Under the pieces are notes generated by a model. It did not search any database. It was not told the origin of the DNA and saw nothing but the letters and a program-made list of their open reading frames with translations. Below are positions 12,950-24,254 of a stretch of DNA of 64,000 bases, piece by piece; position 1 is the stretch's first letter; every line of letters begins with the position of its first letter. The translations under genes and the position numbers were made by a program. The stretch is from the NCBI RefSeq assembly GCF_010015585.1, contig NW_022985077.1, forward strand, positions 306,012 through 370,011, written 5' to 3'. Source of the stretch: Eremomyces bilateralis CBS 781.70 (taxonomy: Eukaryota; Ascomycota; Dothideomycetes; Eremomycetales; Eremomycetaceae).

Positions 12950-13868
12950 GATTCCGGCAGTACTTCCGGGACGATAGCTCGAAAGTGACGACTGTTTCCC
13001 GATGGGGAGCGGGGAGAAGCGGCCCAACAAAGATGTGATACGGGGGGTGAATCGGGATGCCAGGACGAAGATACACGAGAAGAAAAGCAAGAAGATGAGA
13101 GGGACGAGGAATTTCTTTAGACGAGTAGGAGGTCGCTCCTGTTTGCGGGATGTAAACGAAGGTGGTGAGGGGGAGCGAGAGAGTGAAGGGGAGCGAGTGG
13201 GGAGGTTGGAGCGGAGGTGAATGGAGTTGGGGTCGTTTGAGAACGCCAGGATGTGTTTGTTCACTGTCGGGTTTTTATATTTGCATTGGTTTGATGGGTC
13301 TTACTGAAAGGCTAATTGACGGAGCTTTAGTAAGATGGCGGTGAATTGAATTGTCCAGCAGGTTGAAGCTCTCCGTTTGCTGTATTATTACAGACAACAG
13401 TAGCCAGATCTCACGGGAGGAGTTAATGGTTAGTGGCATTCTTGGCGTCGATCCGTTCTCAGACTATGGAGTGTGGAATTCCATGGATTTAAGGGACCAT
13501 ATGACGCCAATTGGCTCTTTTAATTTATCATTGCAGCGACAATAGAAATCACGCCTTTCAGATCTGAAAGCTGTGTCGGCTGAGTCTGGTCGGTTTGAAA
13601 GAGGATGGTATTATTTATTCTCGTCTTCTGAGTGCCGTGAGGCGTAAGGACCGTCTTTTTTACTATATAAAATCCATGAAAATAAACCAATTCAATAGTT
13701 AGAGATACCGAAATCTGGCCAAATTCATACCTGACCACATATGGGTGCCGTGAGACACCTTGCTTCATCATTCGTCAGGGGGCCAGCGTGTATATTCCTG
13801 GAGATTCTTTCGATCGGTCTCGTCATACCGCAGCGATATTCGAAATCCGCTGCCTTTCGCCGTCTTTA
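12950..13868. other. 5' region of the oligopeptidase and 3' flank of the PAS gene
   Basis: From 13264 to 12950 the minus strand is stop-free and in frame with the oligopeptidase. Translated, it would give an SR/SP-rich stretch and a hydrophobic segment KFLVPLIFLLFFSCIFVLA. There is no ATG in that frame, and a TAA lies just upstream at about 13304. Beyond 13350 nothing gene-like is seen. TTTCAGATCTGAAA near 13556-13569 is a perfect short palindrome. Confidence 0.5.
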
Positions 13869-15797
13869 TTAATTCCCACTCCCTGTGCCACTTCCCGCAC
13901 CCGAAGTACTCAACCCAGGGTCACCGAATGGATCCCTCGTCGAACCAGGACTCGGATACTGCTCCGCACCTCCACCATCACTCCTACAACTTGTCCTAGT
14001 GGAAACCCGTCCGGGAATCGGGCGAGGTAGAATCTCCCCCTCCGCATTGCGCTTATATCCCGCCCCGAACCTGGACATATCCCCTTCCCAGACCGGCAAC
14101 CCTTCAGGAGGCTGCGACTCCCCCTGCGGCTTGCCCTGGGAGAACTCGGCGAGGCACCCGTTGATCCCGGTGAGTGCCCATGCGAAACACGCGATGTCGC
14201 GGATGGCGGTGAAGAAGTCTTGAGGCGGCGGGCCTCCGGCGGTGAGATTTGTAGCCGGGACGCCGGTGAACTGCGGTGTGGGTGGGCTAGGCACAGGGTG
14301 TTTCTGGGCTGTGCCTCTTGGACGGGTGCCCGTCGGCCAGGCTTCGACGGGTCGTGCGTGCGGATAGTTGGCGTACGGGTTGACATTTGATGGAGAGAAT
14401 ACGGGGTGAGGGGCCCAGGGGGCGGCGAAGATCCCACTGCTCGGTTCTCCGCTTATTGAAGCAGCCGGTGGAGGCCGTCCGACAGGATCCGGTATTGCAC
14501 TGGTGACTGGCTTTGCGGGGACTGCGGTTCTAAGGTGGTCTAAACCCGTCCGCATATGAATAACTCCTGGGGCCCTCGGTGTCGGTGGTTTGACGCCGGG
14601 GATGAGTGGACGGGCACGGCGGAGAATGACCACGAGGCCGTCAGATGTGCAGGATACGACAGCTTCCAGCTCAACTCCTTCGGAGAACTGTCCCTCTCCA
14701 GTATTGATGTTGTTGCCGGCAGCGGGGCCTGATTCCCGCGTAGTGGAGGGGCCGGACAATGCTCGTTTAGCACCGAGGCTGGATGTACCACTGCTAGTGC
14801 TGTGAGAGCTATCAGACGAAGAGCTAGCTGGTTGTGCACCACATTGGCTACGTTGGACACCGCCGGAGCCTGCCCTCGAAGTTTCTGCATTTGTCTCAGC
14901 ATCAGTCGTGGCTTCAGTCGTCTCCGCACCAGTGCCGGCAGTCTCCTGATCAGTTGTGGCAGGATGATCTTCAAGTCTCGGATCACGAAACCAGAACCGC
15001 AAATATGCAATCGAGTCATTCTCTTTGGCCCCTTCAAGGCAGCGAACCGCGTCTCCAAGGCAGTGTTCCTGGATGCAGTAATAGAAGCTCCGACCCTTCA
15101 TGTCATCGCTATTTATGCCAACAATCTGCTCGAGCGCGGATGTCGCGTACATGATGGTCAACGTCCGTGTAAATCTGTTGAGGAAAAGCGCCGCTCGCGG
15201 CTCATGAGTCTGCTCGGTTGGACTCAGGTTGAATTTGGCGCTTAAATGGGAAAGCATGTGGTATCTTGGATCTTTGGGATTGCTGGAAAACAGTTTGCGA
15301 ACAACAGGGGCACTGGTTGCACGCGCTGAGGAAGATTAGCATATGCTACGTATAGCATAGAGCTCTACACGGCTCAGGGGGCACGCGTGGGTGAGAGGTT
15401 CGAAGGGAAATGACCTTACCATCGCTTCCTGATCCACGGCGGTAGATGCTCGTACAAACAACCATGACATCAAAAACAATGGTGAAGCAGCACTCGCAGC
15501 TGACATAAGCGTCCTCATTGTTTTTGAAGCGACAGTATGCCAATACGGCGGCCTTGTCTAAAGTCACTCCACGCGAGTGGAGGCGGCGGGCTAGAGGGAC
15601 CTCGTCCGGGTGGAAGAATTCCCACATGGGCCGGTGGATAATCTCATCAGGCGTATGACCGAGGATGTCAACGATGGAACCGGAAGCATATAGGACGTGA
15701 GCCTCCGAGCTCAAGTCTGGGTGATGTCAGTATGCAATGTAATTCCGCTCAATTCAAAACTAGGCTTGCCGTGGATGGTGATGCATGTAGTCTCCAT
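13869..15797 (-). CDS. PAS-domain protein (white-collar-related fungal sensor family)
   Basis: Three exons: 15797-15770 (28 nt), 15716-15420 and 15325-13869, giving 593 residues. The first intron (15717-15769) has a GC-AG pair, CACG|GCAAGC ... CACCCAG. No GT donor gives the same join. It rebuilds METTCITIHDLSSEAHVLYA, a typical opening of this fungal PAS family. The second intron (15326-15419) is 94 nt. Residues about 8-105 form a PAS fold (LYASGSIVDILGHTPDEII, WEFFHPDEVPLARRLH, AYCRFKNNEDAYVSCECCFT). A second PAS-like segment (about 130-195) has RFTRTLTIMYATSALEQIVG and YLRFWFRDPR. The C-terminal half is low-complexity, rich in Ser, Pro, Gly and Thr. PAS folds sense light, redox state or partners, but no flavin-binding NCRFLQ motif is visible, so light sensing is not supported. 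Role unknown; likely regulatory. Confidence 0.85.
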
Positions 15798-18700
15798 GAC
15801 GCCTAAGGATTCCGCTGCCTCTACTAATATAGAACGCAACTCCCCGGTATCAACGTTGTTTGAGGCGAAGAAGGTTGTGAAAGTTTAAATGGGATTGTCA
15901 CCGTGTAATGATTTCTGTGATATCTGTAACAGAGCCAGAGAAGGTGGACTTCAATGGGACCGGATGAAGGGGACACTGGGTGGGACGCGTACTTATTCCT
16001 GTGGACGTACCATATGGAGAACTGGTGAGTTTGTTATTACAGTTTCTGCGGAACAGTATTTGACATAGGCTGGTGCCAGTACCTTTTGCATAGAGTTCTC
16101 TACGTACTACAGAGAGATCCTCCAACGATGAATGGGTAAGATTGTCGATCAAGGCAGTGGCGGCCCGTGGCGCTTGATAGTGATAGCTCGCTAGCCTTAC
16201 AAGTCAGGGACGAGCCCGGATCGTCGAAAAGACGATGAACGAGGCCAATGGAGATATCCAGAGAATCAGATGCAATAGCTCTGCAGGACGCCCTAATCGG
16301 ATTTTCGTCGGGATGATCGTCCCGATGCAGGCAGTACTGCTTTTGGGTCGGCCAGCGGAAAACTGTGTTGGCGCAGTGAAACCTAGTCAATCGTCAATTC
16401 CTGGTTGAAAATAGGAAGCTATCACATTGTATCAATGACGGAATCGCAAGAATCCTGAGGTCCAGCTGAGGATGCAGGAGGTAAGTATAGCCGCATTATG
16501 TCCGTGTGAATAACACCAATGTACCACAATTGCCTATGTACTTCTCGAGTCTCGTCAGCCTGCATGAGTGCATGATCGACGGGAGGGTGGAACTGCATCG
16601 CACGCGACGCGGCTTGTGCGTTTGCATTGATCCCGGCTTTAGAGAACCTACAGAAAGGTGTTCTTGTGTCGGCGATGGTGACAAGGTTGATTGGGTAATG
16701 GAATTTGAAAACGCTGGGAAAAAGCAAATAGATGGAGACACCAGCACAGGCACAAATCCAGCCAGGGAGGTCATTGAAGTGGAGGCAAGAGACACAACCA
16801 GGAGAACTTCTGGATACTTAGATAACCATAACTACAGGTATCAGAGACAGATCCTCTGGCGTATTGACATAAGCGATTATGATGTAAGGTGCTTTAATAG
16901 ACGAAAAGCAATTCATCTGCGTGGTAAGGAAGTAACAAACTTCGCGCGAAGAGTATGTAGACAACTTAAAGCGGTTCTTGATAGTAACAGGCCACAAAAT
17001 TCAGAGACAAAGTGATTGAGGATGAACCCGGTTGGCGGGCCTCATGGATGACAAGACTTGACCACGGTTAGATGTATCACGTAGTATCATGCATGTCGTC
17101 GGACCAAAGAGAAGGGACGGACAATCTGTGCCGGACATCCGCAATTCAACTGTATCCTTCCATCACCGCGAACGAGCCTAAAGAAGCCAGCATCATTACA
17201 CAGTTGGGGGGCCCAATGCGGGGAGCAACAAGCCATGTCCGGATTCTTGGGTAGCCAATTCCGCGCGAGAGGAGACGAGACGATGCGGAGACTCGAATTC
17301 CACCTTTCCAGAACGGCGAGCCATTGATATGGAATTATTAGCGAAGGGAATTGGCAAACATGCCGAGGACGGCGGCGAAGTCAATAGAAAGTGGTGATAT
17401 TGCATGCGCTATTGCAGCATGCTAGGGGACTGTGGCGCTTCGTTGGCGATCATTGATCCCCACACGGCCCAGCATCCTAGCCATGCTGGTTGCTCATCAT
17501 CCCAAGTTCCCAGGTTCCCAACCAATCCAACCAATCTTTTCGCTGTTTCCTTTCAGATTCTTTTCTTTTCCTGCAAATCGATGGGACCTTCGGACTTTCG
17601 GTGGAGAGAGATATACGCTTCAGGGGGCCCCGAGCTGTTGGTGCTGGTTCACAACTTCACAATTCACATGCGACTTAACAAGGAAAAAGCAATCGTTGTG
17701 ATCCATCTGGCGTTCAGGGGTTCCCTTGCAGATATCTCGCGTGTATCAACGACTGGCATGACTGGTGTCGACTCGACCAAATGTGTGCCGCTCCCTGTAC
17801 TCCTGTCATTCGTCAACGGTTCCCTCGACGTCCTTATTTCCCAGTCTGCAAATATCCCGCAAACAGGAAACCTGTGTCAAGACGTTTCGCCTTGGACTTG
17901 CACCACCTGGGACGTTGAATTTGGAGCCTGAAACAGCCGGCGGTTGCGACACGTTACGGAGCCAGATGTCATTCATCCACAGTAACTGGTGAGGTGCTAC
18001 AGCTGTCCTGACTCCTGTGCCACGGTACGGGGACTGATAGGAAATGGTGGCTCAATGCCTGTGGAACCCCCGGCTTTTACGTGCATTCGAATCATCTGGC
18101 ACGAGAACATCCTCTCCCCGTACCCCTGCTTGGCCAATCACTTGGCAGCCAGCTTCGAGGTGTACAGGCTACCGGCTCAAACAGTTGATCAAGTCTCGAA
18201 CGAGACTCAGTTGTACCACTGTGGCTCGTCGTCCATCGACCTATTCATGTCTTCCGCTAAAGGCTAGTTGAGTGGCGAGGTGTGTTCAGCGCGTTGGGAC
18301 CATCATCCATGGACGATGCTGCAGCTCCGCACGAATCCGGGCAGTGAGAAAGAGTTTTGACAACTGCGAGAGGGTACGTGGGCTGTCGTGAAGACAGCAT
18401 AAAGCTAACCAGCGTTGGATGTATCATTTCAATGAGAATTTCGACTATCAAATGACTCGGAATGTGAAACATGAATGTAAATGACATACTGCCCCCAGGG
18501 CTACGTTGAAAGTAAGAACAACCATGATTTCCAACTTGGATGGCCATAGGCCTAGTCGTGCCCTCCCAGATAATGGAGAGTGGTAAGAGAGTATAGCATG
18601 AATATAATGACAATGACTAATAATTGTATAGGTCAGAACCGGCGCAGAGCGTCTATCCCTACATCATCTCATTCCGGGAAGTCATCCCTGGGTCAGCGTT

Positions 18701-20368
18701 AAACCCGGAGCTGATGAGCTACTTCCTTGGGCTTTGGAAGACAACCCTGGAGTAGGTCGAACATAACTGGTATCTTTACCACCGATCCTTGCAGAGCCAC
18801 TGATAGTGAATGACAACAGAGACTGCTTTCGATTTGGAATATCCTGACAGGTCCTGGTTGCCTGCATTCTGCCCACCAGCCAAGGTTCGAAGCTCTATCA
18901 CTGCAGGCCCTTGGACTTCGCTGTTGTCGAACCACTGACGGAATGTTCGAAGATAGTCGACCATACCGGAATGGCCCATCAAACCGGTCTCGGGGCCTAA
19001 GATCCGTCGCTCATAGGGATTCCGACCCGCAATCCGGTATTTATATCTTGCATTGGTGCCCACCGTAGACTCTGCAGCTTCATCCCTCTACCTGGCAATT
19101 AACAACTGGCATTCTATGACACTATGAGAGGTGGGAAACGCTGGCTTGATGCACAGGCTTAGAAACTATCCACGTACCGCACCTTACAGAAGGAAACCAA
19201 TGCCTCTTCTGCCATCGATGCTAATATTAGCAACCAGGGCGTAGAGACGGGCCGAATGTTTTCAGACAAACACCTGGGAGTACTTCAAGCCAACCTCAAT
19301 TTGGGAGTTAGGACCATTGCGAGTAGACCACGTTTTCGGGTATCCGAGCGTATGGGGCTACCTCTAACCCCGAGTTCCCGCTTCAAACGGCGTGTCGAAT
19401 CCATCGCTGTCGCTTCTGGCTGTGGTGGATTGGATACAGTGCTAGATGTGGGGACTGGAGGAGGGTGGAGTTGGGAACCGTTAAGAGGAGCCCCGTGCCG
19501 CCAGGCCATTCTCAACATCGATCTAGACTCAACACAAACACCGTCGCTGGGGGCGTAGTTTTCATCAGTGAACTCGGTCGGGGTGGCGTCCCGGTGTGCT
19601 TGCGCCTTGCATCCCCTCCACGTCCTCGGGCTTACTTGACGCTTTTTAGCCGGCTCAGGCGGCATGTGGCTTATTGGCCGCTTCAGCGCCGCACTTCACC
19701 TGTCTGATTGCTTCGACTAGGTATTCTGACCAGCGAATCCAGCTGTTGGCAGAGTTTGGCAGCAAGGAACGCATCGTCCTCCCTTCCCCCATGGAGTTAG
19801 CCGAGTAACGAGGAACTCGCCTTGCGTGGCAACAATGTTGAGGAAGTATTGCAGTTTGCACACACCAATAATGGCCTGCGATGTGAATTAAATGCTACGT
19901 GGCAAGCAAATGGTGCAGACTTACAACTGCCATTGTGTTTCTAGCAGCAGTCACCATCGGCCTCGAGCAACCATTGTCCATTATAATTTTGAACATTCCA
20001 AAATCCATATGGATGGACATGAGAATCCGAGTAATTTTAAATATTAATAATTCTGAGACTCATCAGTCATCTCAACCAGCGTAACGCGTGCTGGGACGCG
20101 CAGTATGGATAAAGTCAGGGGCATCGCGCAGTCACGTGGTTACATTCATGCTGACAGCTCCTATGATCAGATCTTAATTATTTCTTGACGAATACCATAG
20201 TTAATAGTACCACGTCAGTCTAGGCTCTGGACACTCGTCTTGTTCCATCTGGAGAGTCTCCGATCTCGACCATTTGGTCTCATCAATCACACTATTAATA
20301 CGGAATATCAAGTCCATATCACTCGTTTTGTGAAGCCATCTCTCTCGCGTTCCCTACCTACGGCACCG
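15798..20368. other. 4.6-kb gene-poor region
   Basis: I find no gene that can be defended. Open frames are short, begin at random points and cannot be joined into a known family. Two fragments have a faintly coding look. Minus-strand 16120-16390 contains IASDSLDISIGLVHRLFDD. Minus-strand 18776-19063 contains PYERRILGPETGLMG. Neither has recognisable neighbours or a usable start. These could be decayed genes. No terminal repeats, tRNA or tandem array was seen by eye. Confidence 0.45.
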
Positions 20369-21172
20369 ATGTCCGACTCCTCATGCTCTACTATCTCGAA
20401 TAACGGCCTATTAAATCAACCATTTGGTTACCCCGAAAGTGATTCCTATTACGCTTGTGGATTCCCAAGCAACTACACACAAGCAGCACAATGCTGTGGT
20501 ACCGATCCCGTCGCTTTCAGCGACCCGTGCTACTCCTCATGTGGTTTGCCAGCGTCCATGAACGATGACTTCGACTTGGATAGAATAGATTATTTCGACT
20601 ATATGAAAAGTTGCCTCAACTCGACTGGAGAGGTGATCGATTACTTGTGGTGCCATGCGACTCCCCACGCCATCCAGTTGCCGCCATCCACGACGAAACC
20701 ACCGAAGTCGACAAGCACCTTCGATCAAGCGCAGCATTGCGCAACAGCCGATCCTCAGCAGGCAATATCCGTCCCCGATCCAAAGCCAGCATGTGGAATG
20801 CTTCCGAATATGCCGAATTCAGATGCCTTCGGACACTGCTGCCAGCCGGCACCGGTGCAGTGGTCCGTATTTAAATGCTATGAATACTGCGGACTACCAC
20901 GTGGGAGCGGGTTTGGAGGGAAGGGCAACTTGACGGAGGATGAGATATTGGGGTCCTTTAAGACATGCATGTTGCAGCGTGGGAACGGCAGCGAGGCAGT
21001 CTTTGATGGATTGTACTGTCGCGCGAATCGAGAGGCGCTGGATTTGAGAGCAACCAATTTCACGACGACCACTTATCTCACTGGTACGGGAAACACTGTC
21101 CGAAAGATGAGTGCATCTTGCTATTTGCTGCTCTTGGGAACAATGGTGATGACCACACTCGGCATTTTCTAG
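20369..21172 (+). CDS. Cysteine-rich protein with two tandem seven-Cys modules
   Basis: A single-exon frame of 267 residues from the first ATG. The open frame extends further upstream, but only from a TTG. Two copies of one module follow each other. Module 1 has Cys at 30, 42, 43, 54, 58, 82 and 95. Module 2 has Cys at 142, 157, 158, 170, 174, 200 and 217. Both contain a CC pair, then CxxxCGLP (DPCYSSCGLP and FKCYEYCGLP), then a later Cys and a final L-W/Y-C. Seven disulfide-prone cysteines per module suggest an extracellular or lumenal fold. The last 20 residues are hydrophobic (YLLLLGTMVMTTLGIF) after a Ser/Ala stretch, consistent with a GPI signal or a tail anchor. No N-terminal signal peptide is visible from the chosen start, which is odd for a protein of this kind. 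An unseen upstream exon is possible. I do not recognise the family. Confidence 0.7.
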   Translation: MSDSSCSTISNNGLLNQPFGYPESDSYYACGFPSNYTQAAQCCGTDPVAFSDPCYSSCGLPASMNDDFDLDRIDYFDYMKSCLNSTGEVIDYLWCHATPHAIQLPPSTTKPPKSTSTFDQAQHCATADPQQAISVPDPKPACGMLPNMPNSDAFGHCCQPAPVQWSVFKCYEYCGLPRGSGFGGKGNLTEDEILGSFKTCMLQRGNGSEAVFDGLYCRANREALDLRATNFTTTTYLTGTGNTVRKMSASCYLLLLGTMVMTTLGIF

Positions 21173-22169
21173 GCGTCGGATACCCAATTGTCAATTGTTC
21201 AAAGCAATCCCATGCTCCTGGTCATCATACGGCTACTGAAGGACATTCTACGAATTTCCGCAATTAACTGAAAATCTATGTCGACAAGAGAGTCAAGACT
21301 AGGCAACCGTTTTCTAGTCCTTACATGGTGAAACTCCTCATACCAATGCCCTGTCCGGCAATCCCATGTCCCCCCTATCTCGAAGTTGGAATGGAACTTC
21401 ATTCTTAAGCTCCTAATCGCATATTCTGACCCCCACAATGGCGAAATACCGAACAGGAACAACTATTTATGTCTATGAAGTGAAGATTGAGATCGACAAT
21501 ACCCAGGAATCCGGAATTCGTAGGGATTGGGTTGATCATATCTAGCAGATCGGTCTGACAGGTCCCAGGAATGTGGTCTTGATATAAGATTGTACCCAGT
21601 AATAAAGGAGATACCTCCGCCTGCCTTATCATGTCTTCAATTTGACCAGGAGACCTCCATCGCAGTTCACTTTCAACCGCCCTTTCGGCAAACAGGAGCT
21701 AATGCAACTATTGGAGTCACGCGTTCATCCAGTTGGTCCGAATCGAAAGCAGTCCTGTGCTAGGGTGATTTGAGCGCAGCTGGTAACCTAGTTGCATGGC
21801 GCTCTTTTCATGGGGCTACCCCTAACCCCAGCTTTATTGTGTACATAATTAAGTTAACTAACTTAGTTATCTAACTTAACTAAGTTAGGCTTTTGCCCAT
21901 GCAATTGGAATTCGGGAATGCCGAATGCGCTCGTAAAAGAACCATGTAGCGTGTCTGGATCGGGCGGGGTTTCCGGTGAATCGTATGAATCGCCGGGGGC
22001 TGTACTAACACGGCAAGTTGGCAAAGTTGGGATAACTACATACGTTGGAGGGTTGTAACATTCGTGGGCATCAAAAATCGTTCCGTTCTCTTGTTCGGTC
22101 GTCGCATTTAGAAGCCGAGCATTTCGTCATTATCTCCGCAAGTTTCTCAATATAAAATAATTCAGCATC
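21173..22169. other. Intergenic, with one short hairpin
   Basis: About 1 kb between the cysteine-rich gene and the acetyltransferase. It holds the hairpin at 21858-21888 and nothing else that I recognise. The minus-strand frames at 21199-21632 have no known motif. Confidence 0.5.
21858..21888. repeat. Perfect 12-bp inverted repeat (hairpin)
   Basis: CTAACTTAGTTA (21858-21869) and its exact reverse complement TAACTAAGTTAG (21877-21888) are separated by 7 bases. The core TAACTAACTTA recurs near 27980 and, inverted, near 38690, so it may be a relic of a dispersed short element. Confidence 0.7.
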
Positions 22170-23034
22170 ATGGCGAATATCAAAGCAGTAGAGGGCAATG
22201 CTGGTATGTGCCCGTTCGTCCGCCTGTCTCGTATCCATCTGACCAGCCTAATTATCCCAGAGGACCGCCAGCGCATCAGCACAGTCTATACCCGCGCCTT
22301 CGCTCACGATCCAGTGATAGAATACATGCTAGGCATGACGCCCGAGAAAAAATCTGCCTATCTACCCAAATACTTCGACTATTTAACGGTCGCGGCGTCG
22401 TTGAACAAAGGGTTATTCTTCGAGGCCAACGACTGGAGTTCCTGCGCGGTGTGCATGCCTCCACAGCAGAAGATCGATAGTCCGCGGACGCTGATCCCCT
22501 CGGGGCTCATTTGGATGACTCTCGACGTTGGGATTGCGTCGAGTTGGGTACGTTAAGTGTGCCAATTACCTTTCGATGATCGGTATAACGTGCTGTAGCG
22601 CATGATATCTGAATTTCCGAGCGCGGTTGGGCCAGCAAAGAAGAAGGGACTGGGGAATCAGAAGGACTTCTACTATCTCTTCTTCATCGCCACCGATCCG
22701 GATCATCAAGGTCAAGGTAATTTCATGCCAAGTCCCATTGCGATAGAGTCATAGTGAGTCACCAGAACCAACGTGGAACTAACACGAGGATTTCCAAGGC
22801 CTCGCATCTGCCATAATCCGAGTGCTGCAAGAGCGCGCTGGAAAGGAAGGCCTACCGATTTGGCTCGAGGCCACCACGACGAAATCACGCGACACCTACC
22901 AGAGACTGGGGTTCAAAGAAGTGGAAGAGGTCAGAGCTGGGAAGGGTAAGGTGAACGCCGACGGAATTCGTGAAAAAGACGGGAAGGGCGTTCCGTTGTG
23001 GGCAATGATTTGGTGGCCAGAATCCAAGGCTTGA
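22170..23034 (+). CDS. GNAT-family N-acetyltransferase
   Basis: Four exons: 22170-22203, 22261-22547, 22599-22716 and 22799-23034, with introns of 57, 51 and 82 nt, give 224 residues. The fold signature is the acetyl-CoA-binding motif A, seen where exons 3 and 4 join: FYYLFFIATDPDHQGQGLAS, with the pyrophosphate-binding QGQGLA. It is followed by LWLEATTT-like text (PIWLEATTTKSRDTYQRLGF), the usual motif B with a conserved Tyr. The N-terminal part (TVYTRAFAHDPVIEYMLG) matches the helix alpha-1 region of fungal GNAT proteins of unknown substrate. The first intron is 57 nt, divisible by three and free of stops. If it were retained, the protein would gain 19 residues. The spliced form is preferred because of the GTATGT donor, a CTGACC branch site and a CCCAG acceptor. 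The substrate cannot be named. Confidence 0.88.
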
Positions 23035-23468
23035 TCAGTTGAGATTTCTCGCCCTCTGCATTGTTAGATAGTACCAGAACTTCGTCGTTGCCATACTCTG
23101 TTTTGAAATCCAGGAAGCATAGTAGTCAGTATATGTAGTATTTAGAGTTGGAGTCCTGGTATATTCCCCTTTAATTTCAAGTTCATTTATCACTGGTTCA
23201 ATACAATAGAAAGTGTCAGCTTTGTGAGTCTTCCTAGAAAGGGGCGCTGCAATAATAACGGTTCGACAGGTCATTCCTAAAAGTTTTGAGGCAGGAACTC
23301 TGGTACACCATCCGCACTGACCATATTTAACGACTTTTTCCTCTCAGAAGTAAAATGTAAACGCCAAGAGGGAGAGCCCTAGATTTCTGAATTTGCCAAA
23401 AGTCAACTCTAGCCAGTTTCTCATTCCACTCCTAGTCAAACAAGATTCCAAGAACTCATCTCATCCAC
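23035..23468. other. Intergenic, nothing recognised
   Basis: 3' flank of the acetyltransferase. AT-rich, with no gene, repeat or RNA recognised. Confidence 0.5.
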
Positions 23469-23999
23469 ATGATGGACCACCGTCCAGATTCCCAACAGCA
23501 CCCACAGATCCTACAACGAGGATTGCCATCTCGATTACTACGACAGCGTCCTCCCTATGGCCTACCTCTCCCCCCATGATCCCCGCGAAGCGGCTATGCA
23601 ACCCCTCTCTCCCGTCAGAGCTCTCTAGCCTTCATCACCGCTAGAGCTCTCGATGAACCAAAGCATCGCCCCCTCACAACGATGAAAGCCAATCTGACGG
23701 CAATCGAGCAGAACCGCGCGACCGGGCAGTGCATCAACTGGACGGAACTTGCTGCACTCAAGGAGAACACCAGTGTCTTAGAACGAAACGGGCTCGACGT
23801 CCTGCCGACGCAACCCAGGTTTGAAATTCCGGATGGCGAGCCCCCGGAAGTCCCGAGGATGAGGCTGATGCTCTGGGAGCTCAGAGTGCGTATATGTGGG
23901 AAGGAGGACTGGAACTTCTACGTAAAGCTGTGTCGGAAGAGGAGGAGGGAGATGGAGGAGAGGGGGAGGGGGAGGGGTTGTCTGGTTAAGCGTTCGTGA
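23469..23999 (+). pseudogene. Possible gene interrupted by one TGA
   Basis: Starting at the ATG at 23469 the frame reads MMDHRPDSQQHPQILQRGLP and meets a TGA at 23577-23579. It then stays open in the same frame to the stop ending at 23999, 177 codons in all. The second part has a plausible protein texture (TAIEQNRATGQCINWTELAA, LWELRVRICGKEDWNFYVKL) and ends in an Arg/Glu/Gly-rich tail. If only the downstream part is used, translation could start at the ATG at 23682 and give 105 residues. I see no well-formed GT-AG intron that removes the TGA. It could be a decayed gene, a gene with an unrecognised intron, or a chance frame. No family is recognised. Confidence 0.3.
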
Positions 24000-24254
24000 A
24001 ACGGATCCGTGTATGGTATCCTAGATACATTTTTGCGACTGTTAATGTGGTTCGAGATGGAGTAAATCTTTAAACTCAAGATCTCTTCTATTTCTGCGGT
24101 GTGGAAACTGGCTCACTGAACGCTGGACTGTCAGTGTGTAAAAACGACTTAACGAGAATGGCGAGAAATATACCATCAATGCCTTCTCGATGGTTTCAGA
24201 TGTTCATATTGGAACGCAGACTGTATGATCGCACCCGCAGATTCATAGCTCTAA

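Noticed and set aside
15820-17015. Possible spliced gene from minus-strand frames at 16120-16800
   Set aside because: No combination of splice sites gave a continuous protein of a known family. It is kept only as a note in the gene-poor region.
19430-19500. VLDVGTGGGW text resembling methyltransferase motif I
   Set aside because: No other methyltransferase motif, no fold and no start codon context nearby. The frame ends within 40 codons.
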